Part shown: positions 1 to 6,415 of the stretch, one piece after another
Numbering within the stretch: position 1 is the first letter of the stretch
Layout of the letters: every line of letters starts with the position of its first letter
Assembly (NCBI GenBank): GCA_900544065.1
Contig: UQTR01000088.1
Location: forward strand, 1-8,227
Length of the DNA: 8,227 nucleotides
Reading direction: 5' to 3'
From: an uncultured Collinsella sp.
GTDB lineage: Bacteria > Actinomycetota > Coriobacteriia > Coriobacteriales > Coriobacteriaceae
The notes under the pieces: generated by a model
The model's input: only the letters and a program-made list of their open reading frames with translations
What the model was told of the DNA's origin: nothing
Databases searched by the model: none
Program-made: the position numbers and the translations under genes

Positions 1-40
1 CTTAGGGTCTCGTGGGCTCGGAGATGTGTATAAGAGACAG
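1..40. other. Illumina Nextera (Tn5) adapter plus partial i7 index, not genomic
   Basis: Bases 7-40 match the Nextera read-2 transposase adapter, ending in the 19-bp Tn5 mosaic end AGATGTGTATAAGAGACAG at 22-40. Bases 1-6 (CTTAGG) are the complement of the first six bases of the index CCTAAGAC seen in full at the other end. The whole stretch is the exact reverse complement of 8186-8225. Genomic sequence starts at 41. Confidence 0.97.
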
Positions 41-1101
41 TCATTGGCCTCGGCGCCAGAATCAACCTGCGCTTCGGCATCAGCCTGCTGCTCGGATGCT
101 TTGGCCTTAGCGGACTTCTTACGACCGCGCTTGGGCTTCTCGGACGCAGACTGTTCGACGTCTTGGGGCTCGGCGGCATCAGTCGATGCATCGGCGGTCG
201 TCTCGGCGGAATCCTCGGACGCACCCTTCTTGGCAGTCTTGGCCTTGGACGTGCGCTTAACAGCAGTACGATGGCTGCGACCAGGACGGACGTCGGCGGG
301 CTCGACATCGGCAGGAGCGGCCTCGGAAGTCGTAGCATCCGGAACGGGTGCATCGGCGGCGGTTGCAGACTCGGCAGTCGCCGCAGCATCCCGAGCGGCT
401 GCGGCTGCGGCTGCGGCCTTCTCGGCCTCGACGAAGGCCTTGGGCTTGCGACCGCGACGGTGCGGGCGCAAAGCCGGATCGACAACGGGAACTTCGCTGG
501 CCTCGACAGGCGCAGCGGGCTCAACAGGCGATGTGCCCTCCCCTGCCGCGGAACGGAGCGAAGCCTCAGTGAGCTCGGGAGTTACCTGTTCAGCAACCTG
601 CTCGGCCTTAGCAGCCGTGCGACGGCGTGTGCGCGGTGCCGGCTTCTCGGTCGGCTGGTCGGCGGCAGGCGTCTCGGGCACAGACGGAACTGCAAGCTCG
701 GTCAGAGCCGCGGCCTCGCGCTCGGCAGCACGACGGCGGGCGCGCACCACCTGAGCCTCGCTAATCTGCGCCAACGCACGTGCCTGCGCGACCTCATCGG
801 AAATCGGCGCCGAGGAGTCAGCTGCAACGGTGCGCTTGGCGCGCGTCGTGCGCGTGGTACGGCGCTTGGGCTTGGTGACCTCCTCGCCGTCAGCGGCAGG
901 CTTGGCCGCGCGGCGCGTACGCTTGGGCTTTGCCGGAGCAGTCTCCTCACCAGTTGCAGGCACGGCCTTCTCAGCCGTTGCAGCCTTAGGCGTCTCAGGA
1001 GCCGAGGCTTGCGCGGGCGCCGCGACCTGGTCCGACGCAACCGGTGCAGCGGGAGCGGCCTGCGTCGTCGTTATTTCATTTTCTTGCTGTTGATCAGACA
1101 C
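41..1101 (-). CDS. Truncated gene: Ala/Glu/Arg/Lys-rich disordered N-terminus, probably transcription termination factor Rho (3' end missing)
   Basis: The open frame starts at GTG 1101-1099 (V/M-SDQQQENEI) and runs without a stop into the adapter, giving 353 genomic codons. An in-frame TGA lies three codons upstream, so GTG 1101 is the only sensible start; the SD is weak (AAGAAAG, about 13 nt upstream). No folded domain is visible. Acidic, Ala/Pro-rich linkers alternate with basic clusters at residues 58-68, 77-90, 120-124, 157-165, 214-221, 272-291 and 322-336. Several look like AT hooks or RNA-binding patches (RRGRKPK, KRGRKK). Ala8 lies at 229-236. Actinobacterial Rho proteins often carry a long charged extension like this, and rho lies a few genes downstream of argS in mycobacteria, which fits argS on the same strand here. 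Only the extension is present, not the Rho core, so the name is inference. RNase E/G or another nucleic-acid-binding protein with a charged extension is possible. IF-2 is less likely because its start motif is absent. Confidence 0.6.
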
Positions 1102-1238
1102 AGTGTTTGCTCAACTTTCTTTTCAAGCCCTGTGATCACATGCTCCCTGCATAAACCTTCAGGGCGGCTAAACAGTCTAGTTCCGTTCAAAACAACGAAC
1201 ATCATTGATCTGTATCGAGATGATTGCGTCATATACGC
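1102..1238 (-). other. Putative structured 5' leader of the truncated gene
   Basis: If transcription starts just after the predicted -10 box at 1245-1250, the mRNA has a leader of about 135 nt before GTG 1101. It holds two mutually exclusive hairpins. On the minus strand, GCCCTG (1165-1160) can pair with CAGGG at 1149-1145 or with CAGGGC at 1132-1127. A perfect 10-bp palindrome, TGTGATCACA, lies at 1131-1140. Rho is known to control its own leader in other bacteria; a similar role here is inference. Confidence 0.35.
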
Positions 1239-1244
1239 AGCGTT

Positions 1245-1272
1245 AGTGTAACACAACCGCCGCCACCTGCAA
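1245..1272 (-). promoter_or_regulatory. Candidate extended -10 promoter for the truncated gene
   Basis: Read on the minus strand: -35 TTGCAG (1272-1267), a 16-bp spacer, and -10 TACACT (1250-1245) preceded directly by TGT, an extended -10 pattern. It is the best promoter match between the inverted-repeat element and the start codon. It predicts a start site near 1238. Confidence 0.5.
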
Positions 1273-1273
1273 C

Positions 1274-1304
1274 TTAGTCATCGGGGACGTTCATAAACGA
1301 CTAA
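1274..1304 (+). repeat. Degenerate GGGGACGTTC hairpin repeat unit
   Basis: A 6-bp stem TTAGTC (1274-1279) / GACTAA (1299-1304) encloses a loop with GGGGACGTTC at 1283-1292. The same core appears on the minus strand of the unit at 7925-7953. It abuts a second unit at 1303-1327. Confidence 0.5.
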
Positions 1305-1327
1305 TCAAAAGGGACACTCTTTGGTTT
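1303..1327 (+). repeat. GGGACACTCTTT hairpin repeat unit
   Basis: Arms AATCAAAAG (1303-1311) and CTTTGGTTT (1319-1327) pair at 7 of 9 positions around a 7-nt loop, GGACACT. It has the plan of the GGGGACAGGCACC units at 4320 and 5032: an A/G-rich arm, a GGGAC core and a CTTT arm. It overlaps the previous unit by two bases, so the two form a tandem pair. Confidence 0.45.
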
Positions 1328-1356
1328 ACCGCCCACAAATCGGACTGCCTCCGCCA

Positions 1357-1506
1357 AAACTATGGCGGTTTACTACGACGAATCGCTCAACCGCGACCAC
1401 TCCGAAACATGTTGAACTAAAACCGCAGGTAGATGCCTTGCGCTTTTTTGCGAAAAGCCGGCGTGGTTGGAAATTCTCAATTCATCGTAGTAAACCGGCA
1501 TAGTTT
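1357..1506. repeat. 150-bp element bounded by 29-bp imperfect inverted repeats
   Basis: Arm 1357-1385 and the reverse complement of 1478-1506 match at 26 of 29 positions, with shared core GGTTTACTACGA. The 92-bp centre contains a partly matching second pair of arms (CAACCGCG near 1388 against CAACCACG near 1463), the palindrome AACATGTT (1406-1413) and a small hairpin, GCTTTT (1442-1447) / AAAAGC (1453-1458). A separate perfect 6-bp hairpin, CCGCCA/TGGCGG (1351-1368), overlaps the left edge. No SD-preceded ORF fits. It could be a MITE-like non-autonomous element or a structured RNA between argS and the next gene. No obvious target-site duplication was seen. Confidence 0.6.
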
Positions 1507-1551
1507 CGTATTTCCAGCAGTTCCAAATTCGTCAATACGTTGGCATTTGCG

Positions 1552-1584
1552 AAAAAAGCCCGACCTCCGTGGGAGATCGGGCTT
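1552..1584 (-). terminator. Rho-independent terminator of argS
   Basis: Read on the minus strand, a 13-bp stem (1584-1572 with 1568-1556; one G-T pair among perfect matches) closes a 3-nt loop, CAC, and is followed by six T residues (1557-1552). It starts 46 bases after the argS stop codon. The plus strand lacks a T-tract here, so it works in one direction. Confidence 0.9.
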
Positions 1585-1630
1585 ATAGGGCTCAGTTAAA
1601 GCAAACCTACACGGTCAAATGACCCGCAGA

Positions 1631-3484
1631 TTACATCTGCTCGGGCGCGGAAACGCCAACGAGGGTGAGCACCAGGGCGAGCGTCACGCGGACAGCGTCG
1701 CAAGCGGCCAGACGGGCACGCGAAAGCTCGGGGTCGACGGGACGACCCTCACTCGGCAGCACCTGGCAGGCAGCGTAGAAGCTGTGGAAGTCGCCGGCGA
1801 GCTCCTCGGCAAAGTGCGTCAGACGGAACGGAGCGCGGTCGCGAGCGCAGCTGGCGATCAGGTCGGTGAGCTCGTTGAGCTTACGCGAAAGGGCGAGCTC
1901 GGTCGGGTCGGTCAGCAGCGAGTAATCGACGTTCTCGCCAATGGCCTTGGCGGCAACGGCCTTCATGCCCATCTCGTCGGCCTGCTCAGGCGTTACGTCG
2001 GCGGCACGGCGCAGGATGGAGCACACGCGGGCGTGAGCATACTGCACGTAATAGACCGGGTTGGAGTTGTCGCGCTTCTTGACGGCCTCGATGTCGAAGT
2101 CGACCATCTGGTTGGAGCTCTTGGAGATGAGCGTGTAGCGGGCGGCATCGGAGCCGACCTCGTCGACGAGCTCCTGCAGGGTCACCATGGTGCCCTTGCG
2201 CTTGGACATACGGACGGGCTTGCCGTTGCGCAGCAGGTTGACGAGCTGACCCAGCAGAACCTCAAACTTGCCGGGATAGCCAAGAGCGTCGCAGACGCAG
2301 CGGACGCGCTCGATGTAGCCGTGGTGGTCGGCGCCCCAGATGTCGATGACGTGGTCGACGCGCTGGAACTTATCCCAGTGATAGGCAACGTCGGAGGCGA
2401 AGTAGGTGTACTCGCCGTCGGACTTGATCAGGACGCGGTCCTTGTCGTCGCCCAGATCGGTGGAACGGAACCACAGGGCGCCGTCCTTAGTGTAGAGGTA
2501 GCCCATCTTGTCGAGCTTCTCAAAAGCGCGGTCGACGGCGGAAGTGCCGGCAGTCTCGCCCTCGGTGTCCTTCACGTACAGCGAGCGCTCGGAGTACCAG
2601 CGGTCGAAGTCGCAGTTGACGGCGTGGCAGAGGTCGCGCATGTTGTCGACCATCTTTACGTAGCCGCGCTCGCGGAAGCTCTCCATGCGCTCCTGCGGAT
2701 CGGCCTCGACCCACTTATCGCCGTCGGTGCGCCAGAACTCGGCAGCCTCGTCGATGATGTAGTCGCCGCCGTAGGAGTCCTTGCCCAGAGTCTCGGCAAA
2801 GTTGTCCTGATACGGATGGGTCTCGGGGTGCTCGTCGTTCTCGTCGGCGACAAAGGCATCGCGGTCGGCGATCAGAATCTTGTGAGCCTCATCGATGTCC
2901 ACGCCCTGCTTGGCGATGATATCGGCAAGCTGCATATAGCGCGTGCTGATGGAGTTGCCGAAGGTGTTCATCTGGGAGCCGTGGTCGTTGATGTAGAACT
3001 CACGCTGGATGTCGTAACCGGCGTGGTCCATAACGCGGCAGAGGGAGTCGCCCAGCGCGGCCCAGCGGCCATGGCCGATGTGCATGGGGCCAACGGGGTT
3101 GGCGGAGACGAACTCGACCTGAGTCTTCAGGCCACCACCGACGTTGGACTTAGCGAAGTCCATGCCCTTCTCGCGAGCCTCGCCAAAGATGGCGTTCTTG
3201 ACGGCGACGGAGAGGTAGAAGTTGATGAAACCGGGGCCGGCAATCTCGACCTTCTCGATCGCGGGGTCCTCGGGCATATGGGCAACGACGGCCTCAGCAA
3301 TCTTGCGCGGGGCGCAGTGAGCCAGCTTGGCAGACTTCAGGGCCATGGTGGAGGTCCACTCGCCATGAGAAGTGTCAGCCGGTCGCTCGATGGCGCAATC
3401 GTCAAGTTCAAATGCGGAAAGGTCGCCGGCCTCCTGGGCCGCAGCAAGCGCAGCGCGTACCAGCTCTTCAATCTTCTCGGGCAT
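1631..3484 (-). CDS. argS: Arginyl-tRNA synthetase (class Ia)
   Basis: Charges tRNA-Arg with arginine in an ATP-dependent cytoplasmic reaction. The 617-residue product is a typical length. In order: the ArgRS N-terminal tRNA-binding domain (about 1-92, ending GPGFINFYLS); the Rossmann catalytic core with HIGH motif at 135-138 in NPVGPMHIGHGR, followed by REFYINDHGSQM; WGADHHGY at 383-390; a KMSKS-like loop PVRMSKRKG at 423-431; and the C-terminal DALR helical anticodon-binding domain from about 475 (NPVYYVQYAHARV) to the end (VGVSAPEQM). The frame is open 43 codons further upstream, but the start at 3484 is chosen because it has a perfect SD and the upstream residues do not resemble the family. 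Its terminator is at 1552-1584, so it appears to be a single-gene unit, divergent from the CarD gene. Nothing is missing or unusual. Confidence 0.98.
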   Translation of the reverse strand: MPEKIEELVRAALAAAQEAGDLSAFELDDCAIERPADTSHGEWTSTMALKSAKLAHCAPRKIAEAVVAHMPEDPAIEKVEIAGPGFINFYLSVAVKNAIFGEAREKGMDFAKSNVGGGLKTQVEFVSANPVGPMHIGHGRWAALGDSLCRVMDHAGYDIQREFYINDHGSQMNTFGNSISTRYMQLADIIAKQGVDIDEAHKILIADRDAFVADENDEHPETHPYQDNFAETLGKDSYGGDYIIDEAAEFWRTDGDKWVEADPQERMESFRERGYVKMVDNMRDLCHAVNCDFDRWYSERSLYVKDTEGETAGTSAVDRAFEKLDKMGYLYTKDGALWFRSTDLGDDKDRVLIKSDGEYTYFASDVAYHWDKFQRVDHVIDIWGADHHGYIERVRCVCDALGYPGKFEVLLGQLVNLLRNGKPVRMSKRKGTMVTLQELVDEVGSDAARYTLISKSSNQMVDFDIEAVKKRDNSNPVYYVQYAHARVCSILRRAADVTPEQADEMGMKAVAAKAIGENVDYSLLTDPTELALSRKLNELTDLIASCARDRAPFRLTHFAEELAGDFHSFYAACQVLPSEGRPVDPELSRARLAACDAVRVTLALVLTLVGVSAPEQM

Positions 3485-3486
3485 AG

Positions 3487-3495
3487 ATCCTCCTT
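3487..3495 (-). promoter_or_regulatory. argS ribosome binding site
   Basis: AAGGAGGAT on the minus strand. The AGGAGG core (3494-3489) lies 4 nt before ATG 3484. This fixes the argS start against the longer open frame beginning at 3613. Confidence 0.9.
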
Positions 3496-3551
3496 GTGTT
3501 AAAGCCCCCGAGCTCTTGGTCACTCGTAGGGCAAAAGCCAGAGTTTGTAGC

Positions 3552-3580
3552 ACTCTATCACAAGCGACGCACACTGTCGC
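3552..3580 (-). promoter_or_regulatory. Candidate argS promoter
   Basis: On the minus strand: -35 GCGACA (3580-3575), a 17-bp spacer, and -10 TAGAGT (3557-3552) preceded by TGA, an extended -10 arrangement. It predicts a 5' UTR of about 60 nt. The match is fair, not strong. Confidence 0.4.
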
Positions 3581-3768
3581 AGGGTAAAGCCAATCGAAAT
3601 TGCATATGCACAAAATTGACTACAGCTTGTATGGAGTCACTCAAAGATGCCGGTCTGCCTGCAGATTATGCACGCGTTGGAACTGCATAAACACGTGAAT
3701 GAGCGGTGCGGTTTATCGAATACTTTTACCTATCGGAGTTGTGTGCTTTTCCTGCATAAAGTAATGGT
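3581..3768. other. Central part of the argS/CarD divergent intergenic region, no gene
   Basis: The gap between argS and the CarD-family gene (3485-3826, 342 bp) holds no credible ORF and none of the GGGGAC repeat units. It contains the perfect palindrome TGCATATGCA (3601-3610) and two copies of TGCATAAA (3684-3691 and 3753-3760). A third copy of that octamer is at 1148-1155 in the leader of the truncated gene. These may be operator half-sites. They faintly resemble arginine-repressor box halves, but no ArgR gene is in view. Confidence 0.4.
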
Positions 3769-3798
3769 TTGCGCACGTCAGCGTGGTATTCTTAACAT
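3769..3798 (+). promoter_or_regulatory. Candidate promoter of the CarD-family gene
   Basis: TTGCGC (3769-3774), an 18-bp spacer, then TAACAT (3793-3798). An overlapping alternative is an extended -10, TGG-TATTCT (3784-3792), with a poor -35. Either gives a leader of about 20-35 nt before ATG 3827. Confidence 0.4.
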
Positions 3799-3826
3799 AC
3801 GTAAATTCGTATAAGTTGGAGGTAGC

Positions 3827-4312
3827 ATGTTCTCAATCGGTCAACACGTCATTCATCCGGGCCAGGGAGTCTGCACCGTCGTCGGTTTTAGGGACGACAC
3901 ACCGCAGCCCATGTTGTTGCTCGAGACCAAACAGGGACATGCGCAGACAATCCTTATGTACCCCGTGGCGCAGGCCGACCGTTTGCACGCCGCTATCTCG
4001 CAGCAGGATGCCGAGCACCTGCTGAGCCACTATGACGAGCTAGAGTGTGACACCTTTACCGAGCGCAACAGCTCGCTCGAGGAAACGCACTTTAAGCAGC
4101 AGCTCAAGCTGGGTGCGCCCGAGACGGTCCGCGTGGCAAAAACCATGATGCACCGTATTCGCCAGGCCGAGGAAGCAGATAAAAAGCCCAGCTCCTACTA
4201 CATGCGCGTACTCAAGGAAGCCAAGCGCCGCTCCATCGAGGAGTTCGCTGTGGCCCTGGGCGTCACCGAGGAGGACGCCGAAGCCCGCCTAGCCCAAGCC
4301 GCCCTCAACTAA
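3827..4312 (+). CDS. CarD/CdnL-family transcriptional regulator
   Basis: Proteins of this family bind the RNA polymerase beta subunit and stabilise open promoter complexes, notably at rRNA and housekeeping promoters. The product has 161 residues, the usual length for stand-alone CarD/CdnL. The N-terminal RNA-polymerase-interacting domain (about 1-65) opens with the family signature MFSIGQHVIHPGQGVCTVVG and reaches ILMYPVAQADRLHAAIS. The helical C-terminal domain (about 70-161) includes MMHRIRQAEEADKKPSSYYMRVLKEAKRRSIEEFAVALGVTEEDAEARL cut here only by description: residues 107-155, with the MRVLKEAKRR and EFAVALGVTEEDAE family patterns. ATG 3827 is supported by GGAGG (3818-3822), 4 nt upstream. 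The gene ends 8 bases before the repeat-type terminator at 4320, so it is probably monocistronic. Family assignment is firm; whether it is the essential CdnL orthologue or a paralogue cannot be told from sequence alone. Confidence 0.9.
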   Translation: MFSIGQHVIHPGQGVCTVVGFRDDTPQPMLLLETKQGHAQTILMYPVAQADRLHAAISQQDAEHLLSHYDELECDTFTERNSSLEETHFKQQLKLGAPETVRVAKTMMHRIRQAEEADKKPSSYYMRVLKEAKRRSIEEFAVALGVTEEDAEARLAQAALN

Positions 4313-4319
4313 CCCGCCA

Positions 4320-4360
4320 AAAACCGCCACAAAGGGGACAGGCACCTTTGTGGCGGTTTT
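4320..4360 (+). terminator. GGGGACAGGCACC repeat hairpin acting as terminator (copy A)
   Basis: A perfect 16-bp stem (4320-4335 with 4345-4360) around a 9-nt loop, GGACAGGCA, lies 7 bases after the CarD-family stop codon. TTTT at 4357-4360 is followed by CTTGTT, so it should terminate plus-strand transcription. The minus strand also gives a T-rich tail (4323-4319). The inner 27 bases (4328-4354) match copy B at 5038-5064 except for one compensated pair at the outer edge. Confidence 0.8.
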
Positions 4361-4414
4361 CTTGTTCTAGTAGTATTCAATCTTAGCAATACCCACGAAC
4401 ACAAGGAGTCTCTT

Positions 4415-5014
4415 ATGGCAGAGCCGCTTACCGCCGGAATCACCCGCGACCGCGCGTTCGAACTGCTCAATGAGCACAACAAGGATCCGTTCCACATCAC
4501 GCACGGCGAGACCGTCGAGGGCACCATGCGCTACTTTGCGCGCGAGTTCGACCCCGAGAACGAGGAGTTTTGGGGCATCGTCGGCCTGCTGCATGACTTG
4601 GATTGGGAGGAGCATGAGGACGACCCCATGAACCACACCATCTATGCGGCCGAGATCCTCGAGGGCGAGGGCGCATCGCCCGAGCTTATCCGCGCCATCC
4701 AGACGCACACGTCCGACTTCAACTCCTCGCTGCCCAAACCCGAGCTGCAGATGGAGAAGATCCTGTTTGCGTGCGACGAGCTCACCGGCCTGATCGGCGC
4801 CGCCGTCATCATGCGCCCGAGCAAAAGCGTCATGGACTTTACGACCAAGTCGCTCAAGAAAAAGTTCAAGGACAAGCGCTTTGCCGCCGGCTGCTCGCGC
4901 GACGTAATTTCGCAGGGTGCCGAGATGCTGGGTTGGGAGCTTCCCGAACTCTTTGACCGCACCATCGCAGCCATGCAGTCCTTCGCCCCCGATCGCGACA
5001 CCTTCCAGGCCTAA
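4415..5014 (+). CDS. HD-domain protein, putative metal-dependent phosphohydrolase
   Basis: A 199-residue soluble protein with no signal peptide or membrane segment. The HD-superfamily ligands can be read in order: H30 (HITHGE), H60-D61 (GIVGLLHDLDWEE), then H74 and H98 (AIQTHTSDF), and D121 (LFACDELTGLI). HD proteins of this kind hydrolyse phosphomonoesters or nucleotides with bound metal; the substrate cannot be inferred here. The last 70 residues are helical and Lys/Arg-rich around 146-163. ATG 4415 is preceded by AAGGAG (4403-4408) with 6-nt spacing. A weak promoter, TTGTGG-17-TAGTAT (4348-4376), would place its -35 inside the arm of the upstream terminator hairpin; read-through from the CarD-family gene is the alternative. 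It is followed by repeat terminator copy B. Confidence 0.85.
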   Translation: MAEPLTAGITRDRAFELLNEHNKDPFHITHGETVEGTMRYFAREFDPENEEFWGIVGLLHDLDWEEHEDDPMNHTIYAAEILEGEGASPELIRAIQTHTSDFNSSLPKPELQMEKILFACDELTGLIGAAVIMRPSKSVMDFTTKSLKKKFKDKRFAAGCSRDVISQGAEMLGWELPELFDRTIAAMQSFAPDRDTFQA

Positions 5015-5031
5015 CCGCCCACGCCACCTAT

Positions 5032-5071
5032 AACCACCACAAAGGGGACAGGCACCTTTGTGGTGGTTTTT
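5032..5071 (+). terminator. GGGGACAGGCACC repeat hairpin acting as terminator (copy B)
   Basis: A perfect 14-bp stem (5032-5045 with 5055-5068) around the same 9-nt loop as copy A, then five T residues (5067-5071). It lies 17 bases after the HD gene and 14 bases beyond the proA stop codon on the other strand. The T-tract favours plus-strand termination. The minus-strand tail (TTATAGG) is poor, so proA has no good intrinsic terminator of its own in the gap. Against copy A, the pair G4326-C4354 is replaced by A5036-T5064. Confidence 0.8.
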
Positions 5072-5085
5072 CGTTTGCGCGGGCG

Positions 5086-6372
5086 TTAGGGACGGACCTG
5101 GCCGGTGCCGCGGAGCTTGTATTTGCAGGTGGTGAGGGCCTCGGCGGCAAAGGGGCCGCGGGCGTGGAGCTTTTGGGTCGAGATACCGATCTCGGCACCC
5201 AGCCCAAACTCACCGCCGTCAGTGAAACGCGTGCTGGCGTTGGCATACACAGCCGAGGCATCGACCGCATCCAGGAAGCGCTCGCAGGCATCCTCGTCCT
5301 CGGCAACGATGGCCTCGGAGTGCATGGTGCCGTAGCGGTTGATGTGTGCGATGGCCTCGTCCTCGTTCGCCACGACCTTCACGCTCATCTCGAGCGCCAG
5401 GTACTCACGGCCCCAGTCCTCCTCAGTCGCGGCAACATAGTTGTCGCCCTCGGCAAGCCCAGCGTCGGCGCATGCGGCGCACGTGGCCTCGTCGCCGTGA
5501 ATCAGCACGCCGTGGTCGTGCAGCACGGCCACGACTGCGGGCAAAAACGCGTCGGCCACGGCACGGTCGACCAGCAGCGACTCGGCGGCATTGCACACGC
5601 CCACGCGCTGGGTCTTGGCATTGACGATAATGTTGAGCGCCTTGTCAAAGTCGGCGGATTCATGCACGTAGATATGGCAGTTGCCCGTGCCCGTCTCGAT
5701 CACCGGCACAAGCGACTCGCGCACGCAGCGCTGAATCAGCCCCGCACCGCCACGCGGAATGAGCACGTCGACGATGCCGCGGAGCTTCATGAGCTCGCCG
5801 GTGGCCTCGCGGTCGGTGGACTCGATCATCGAGACGGCCTCGCGCGGGAAACCCTTGGCCTCGAGCGCATCGGCCAGCAACTCGGCGATCATGGCGCACG
5901 AGTGATAGGCCAGCGAGCCGCCGCGCAGGATGCAGGCGTTGCCGGTGCGGATGCAAATGCCCGCGGCGTCGGCCGTCACGTTGGGGCGCGCCTCGTAGAC
6001 CATGGCGACCAGGCCCAGCGGCACGCTCACGCGGGTGAGGTCCACGCCGCTTGCAAGCACGCGGTGGTCGAGCACGCGGCCGACAGGATCGGGCAGCTCG
6101 GCAAGCTTCTCCAGGCCGGCGGCCATGCCCTCGACGCGCTCGGGCGTCAGCAACAGGCGATCGAGGAGCCCCGCCGAGGTGCCCGCATCGCGCGCGGCGG
6201 ACATATCGAGCTCGTTGGCGGCAACGATGGAATCGACACCGTCGCGCAGCGCTGTGGCCATGGCGCGCACGGCCTCCTGACGCTGCTCATCGCTCGCCGT
6301 GGCAAGCGCGCCCGAAGCGGCCTTGGCCTCAACGGCAAGATCGTGGACATACGTGGCTATATCGACCGACAT
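5086..6372 (-). CDS. proA: Gamma-glutamyl phosphate reductase (glutamate-5-semialdehyde dehydrogenase)
   Basis: Catalyses the NADPH-dependent reduction of gamma-glutamyl phosphate to glutamate-5-semialdehyde, the second step of proline synthesis from glutamate, in the cytoplasm. The 428-residue length is typical. Family motifs appear in order: VPLGLVAMVYEARPNVT (117-133), ACILRGGSLAY (146-156), VLIPRGGAGLI (203-213), VPVIETGTGNCHIYV (222-236), the catalytic cysteine C260 in QRVGVCNAAE, and the C-terminal block TRFTDGGEFGLGAEIGISTQ (381-400) with KLHARGPF. ATG 6372 has AAAGGG 6 nt upstream and AGGAG 12 nt upstream, on the minus strand. Its usual partner proB (glutamate 5-kinase) and proC are not in the window; proB could lie elsewhere. 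It is divergent from the peptidase gene and convergent with the HD gene. No substitution in key motifs is seen. Confidence 0.97.
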   Translation of the reverse strand: MSVDIATYVHDLAVEAKAASGALATASDEQRQEAVRAMATALRDGVDSIVAANELDMSAARDAGTSAGLLDRLLLTPERVEGMAAGLEKLAELPDPVGRVLDHRVLASGVDLTRVSVPLGLVAMVYEARPNVTADAAGICIRTGNACILRGGSLAYHSCAMIAELLADALEAKGFPREAVSMIESTDREATGELMKLRGIVDVLIPRGGAGLIQRCVRESLVPVIETGTGNCHIYVHESADFDKALNIIVNAKTQRVGVCNAAESLLVDRAVADAFLPAVVAVLHDHGVLIHGDEATCAACADAGLAEGDNYVAATEEDWGREYLALEMSVKVVANEDEAIAHINRYGTMHSEAIVAEDEDACERFLDAVDASAVYANASTRFTDGGEFGLGAEIGISTQKLHARGPFAAEALTTCKYKLRGTGQVRP

Positions 6373-6415
6373 GGGCGGCCCTTTCTCCTAGAAGTTTGCA
6401 ACCATGGTAGCCGAT

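Noticed and set aside
1131..1140. TGTGATCACA as a CRP site
   Set aside because: The half-sites lack the 6-bp spacer of the CRP consensus, and no CRP-dependent system is indicated.
163..1251. Long plus-strand frame (about 360 codons) opposite the truncated gene
   Set aside because: A Gly/Leu/Arg low-complexity shadow of the minus-strand gene; it runs through the intergenic leader and has no SD or recognisable domain.
1071..1256. 61-codon minus-strand frame overlapping the start of the truncated gene, a possible leader peptide
   Set aside because: Its first ATG lies within the predicted promoter and the internal ATGs have no SD; composition is not protein-like. Kept only as a remote possibility.
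1321..1503. 60-codon plus-strand frame covering the inverted-repeat element
   Set aside because: A TTG start without SD, and the frame is made mostly of repeat arms.
1619..3502. 627-codon plus-strand frame antisense to argS
   Set aside because: A mirror frame produced by GC-rich codon use; the argS protein on the other strand has every family motif.
3485..3613. 43-codon N-terminal extension of argS
   Set aside because: The residues do not resemble ArgRS, and the perfect SD before ATG 3484 fixes the start.
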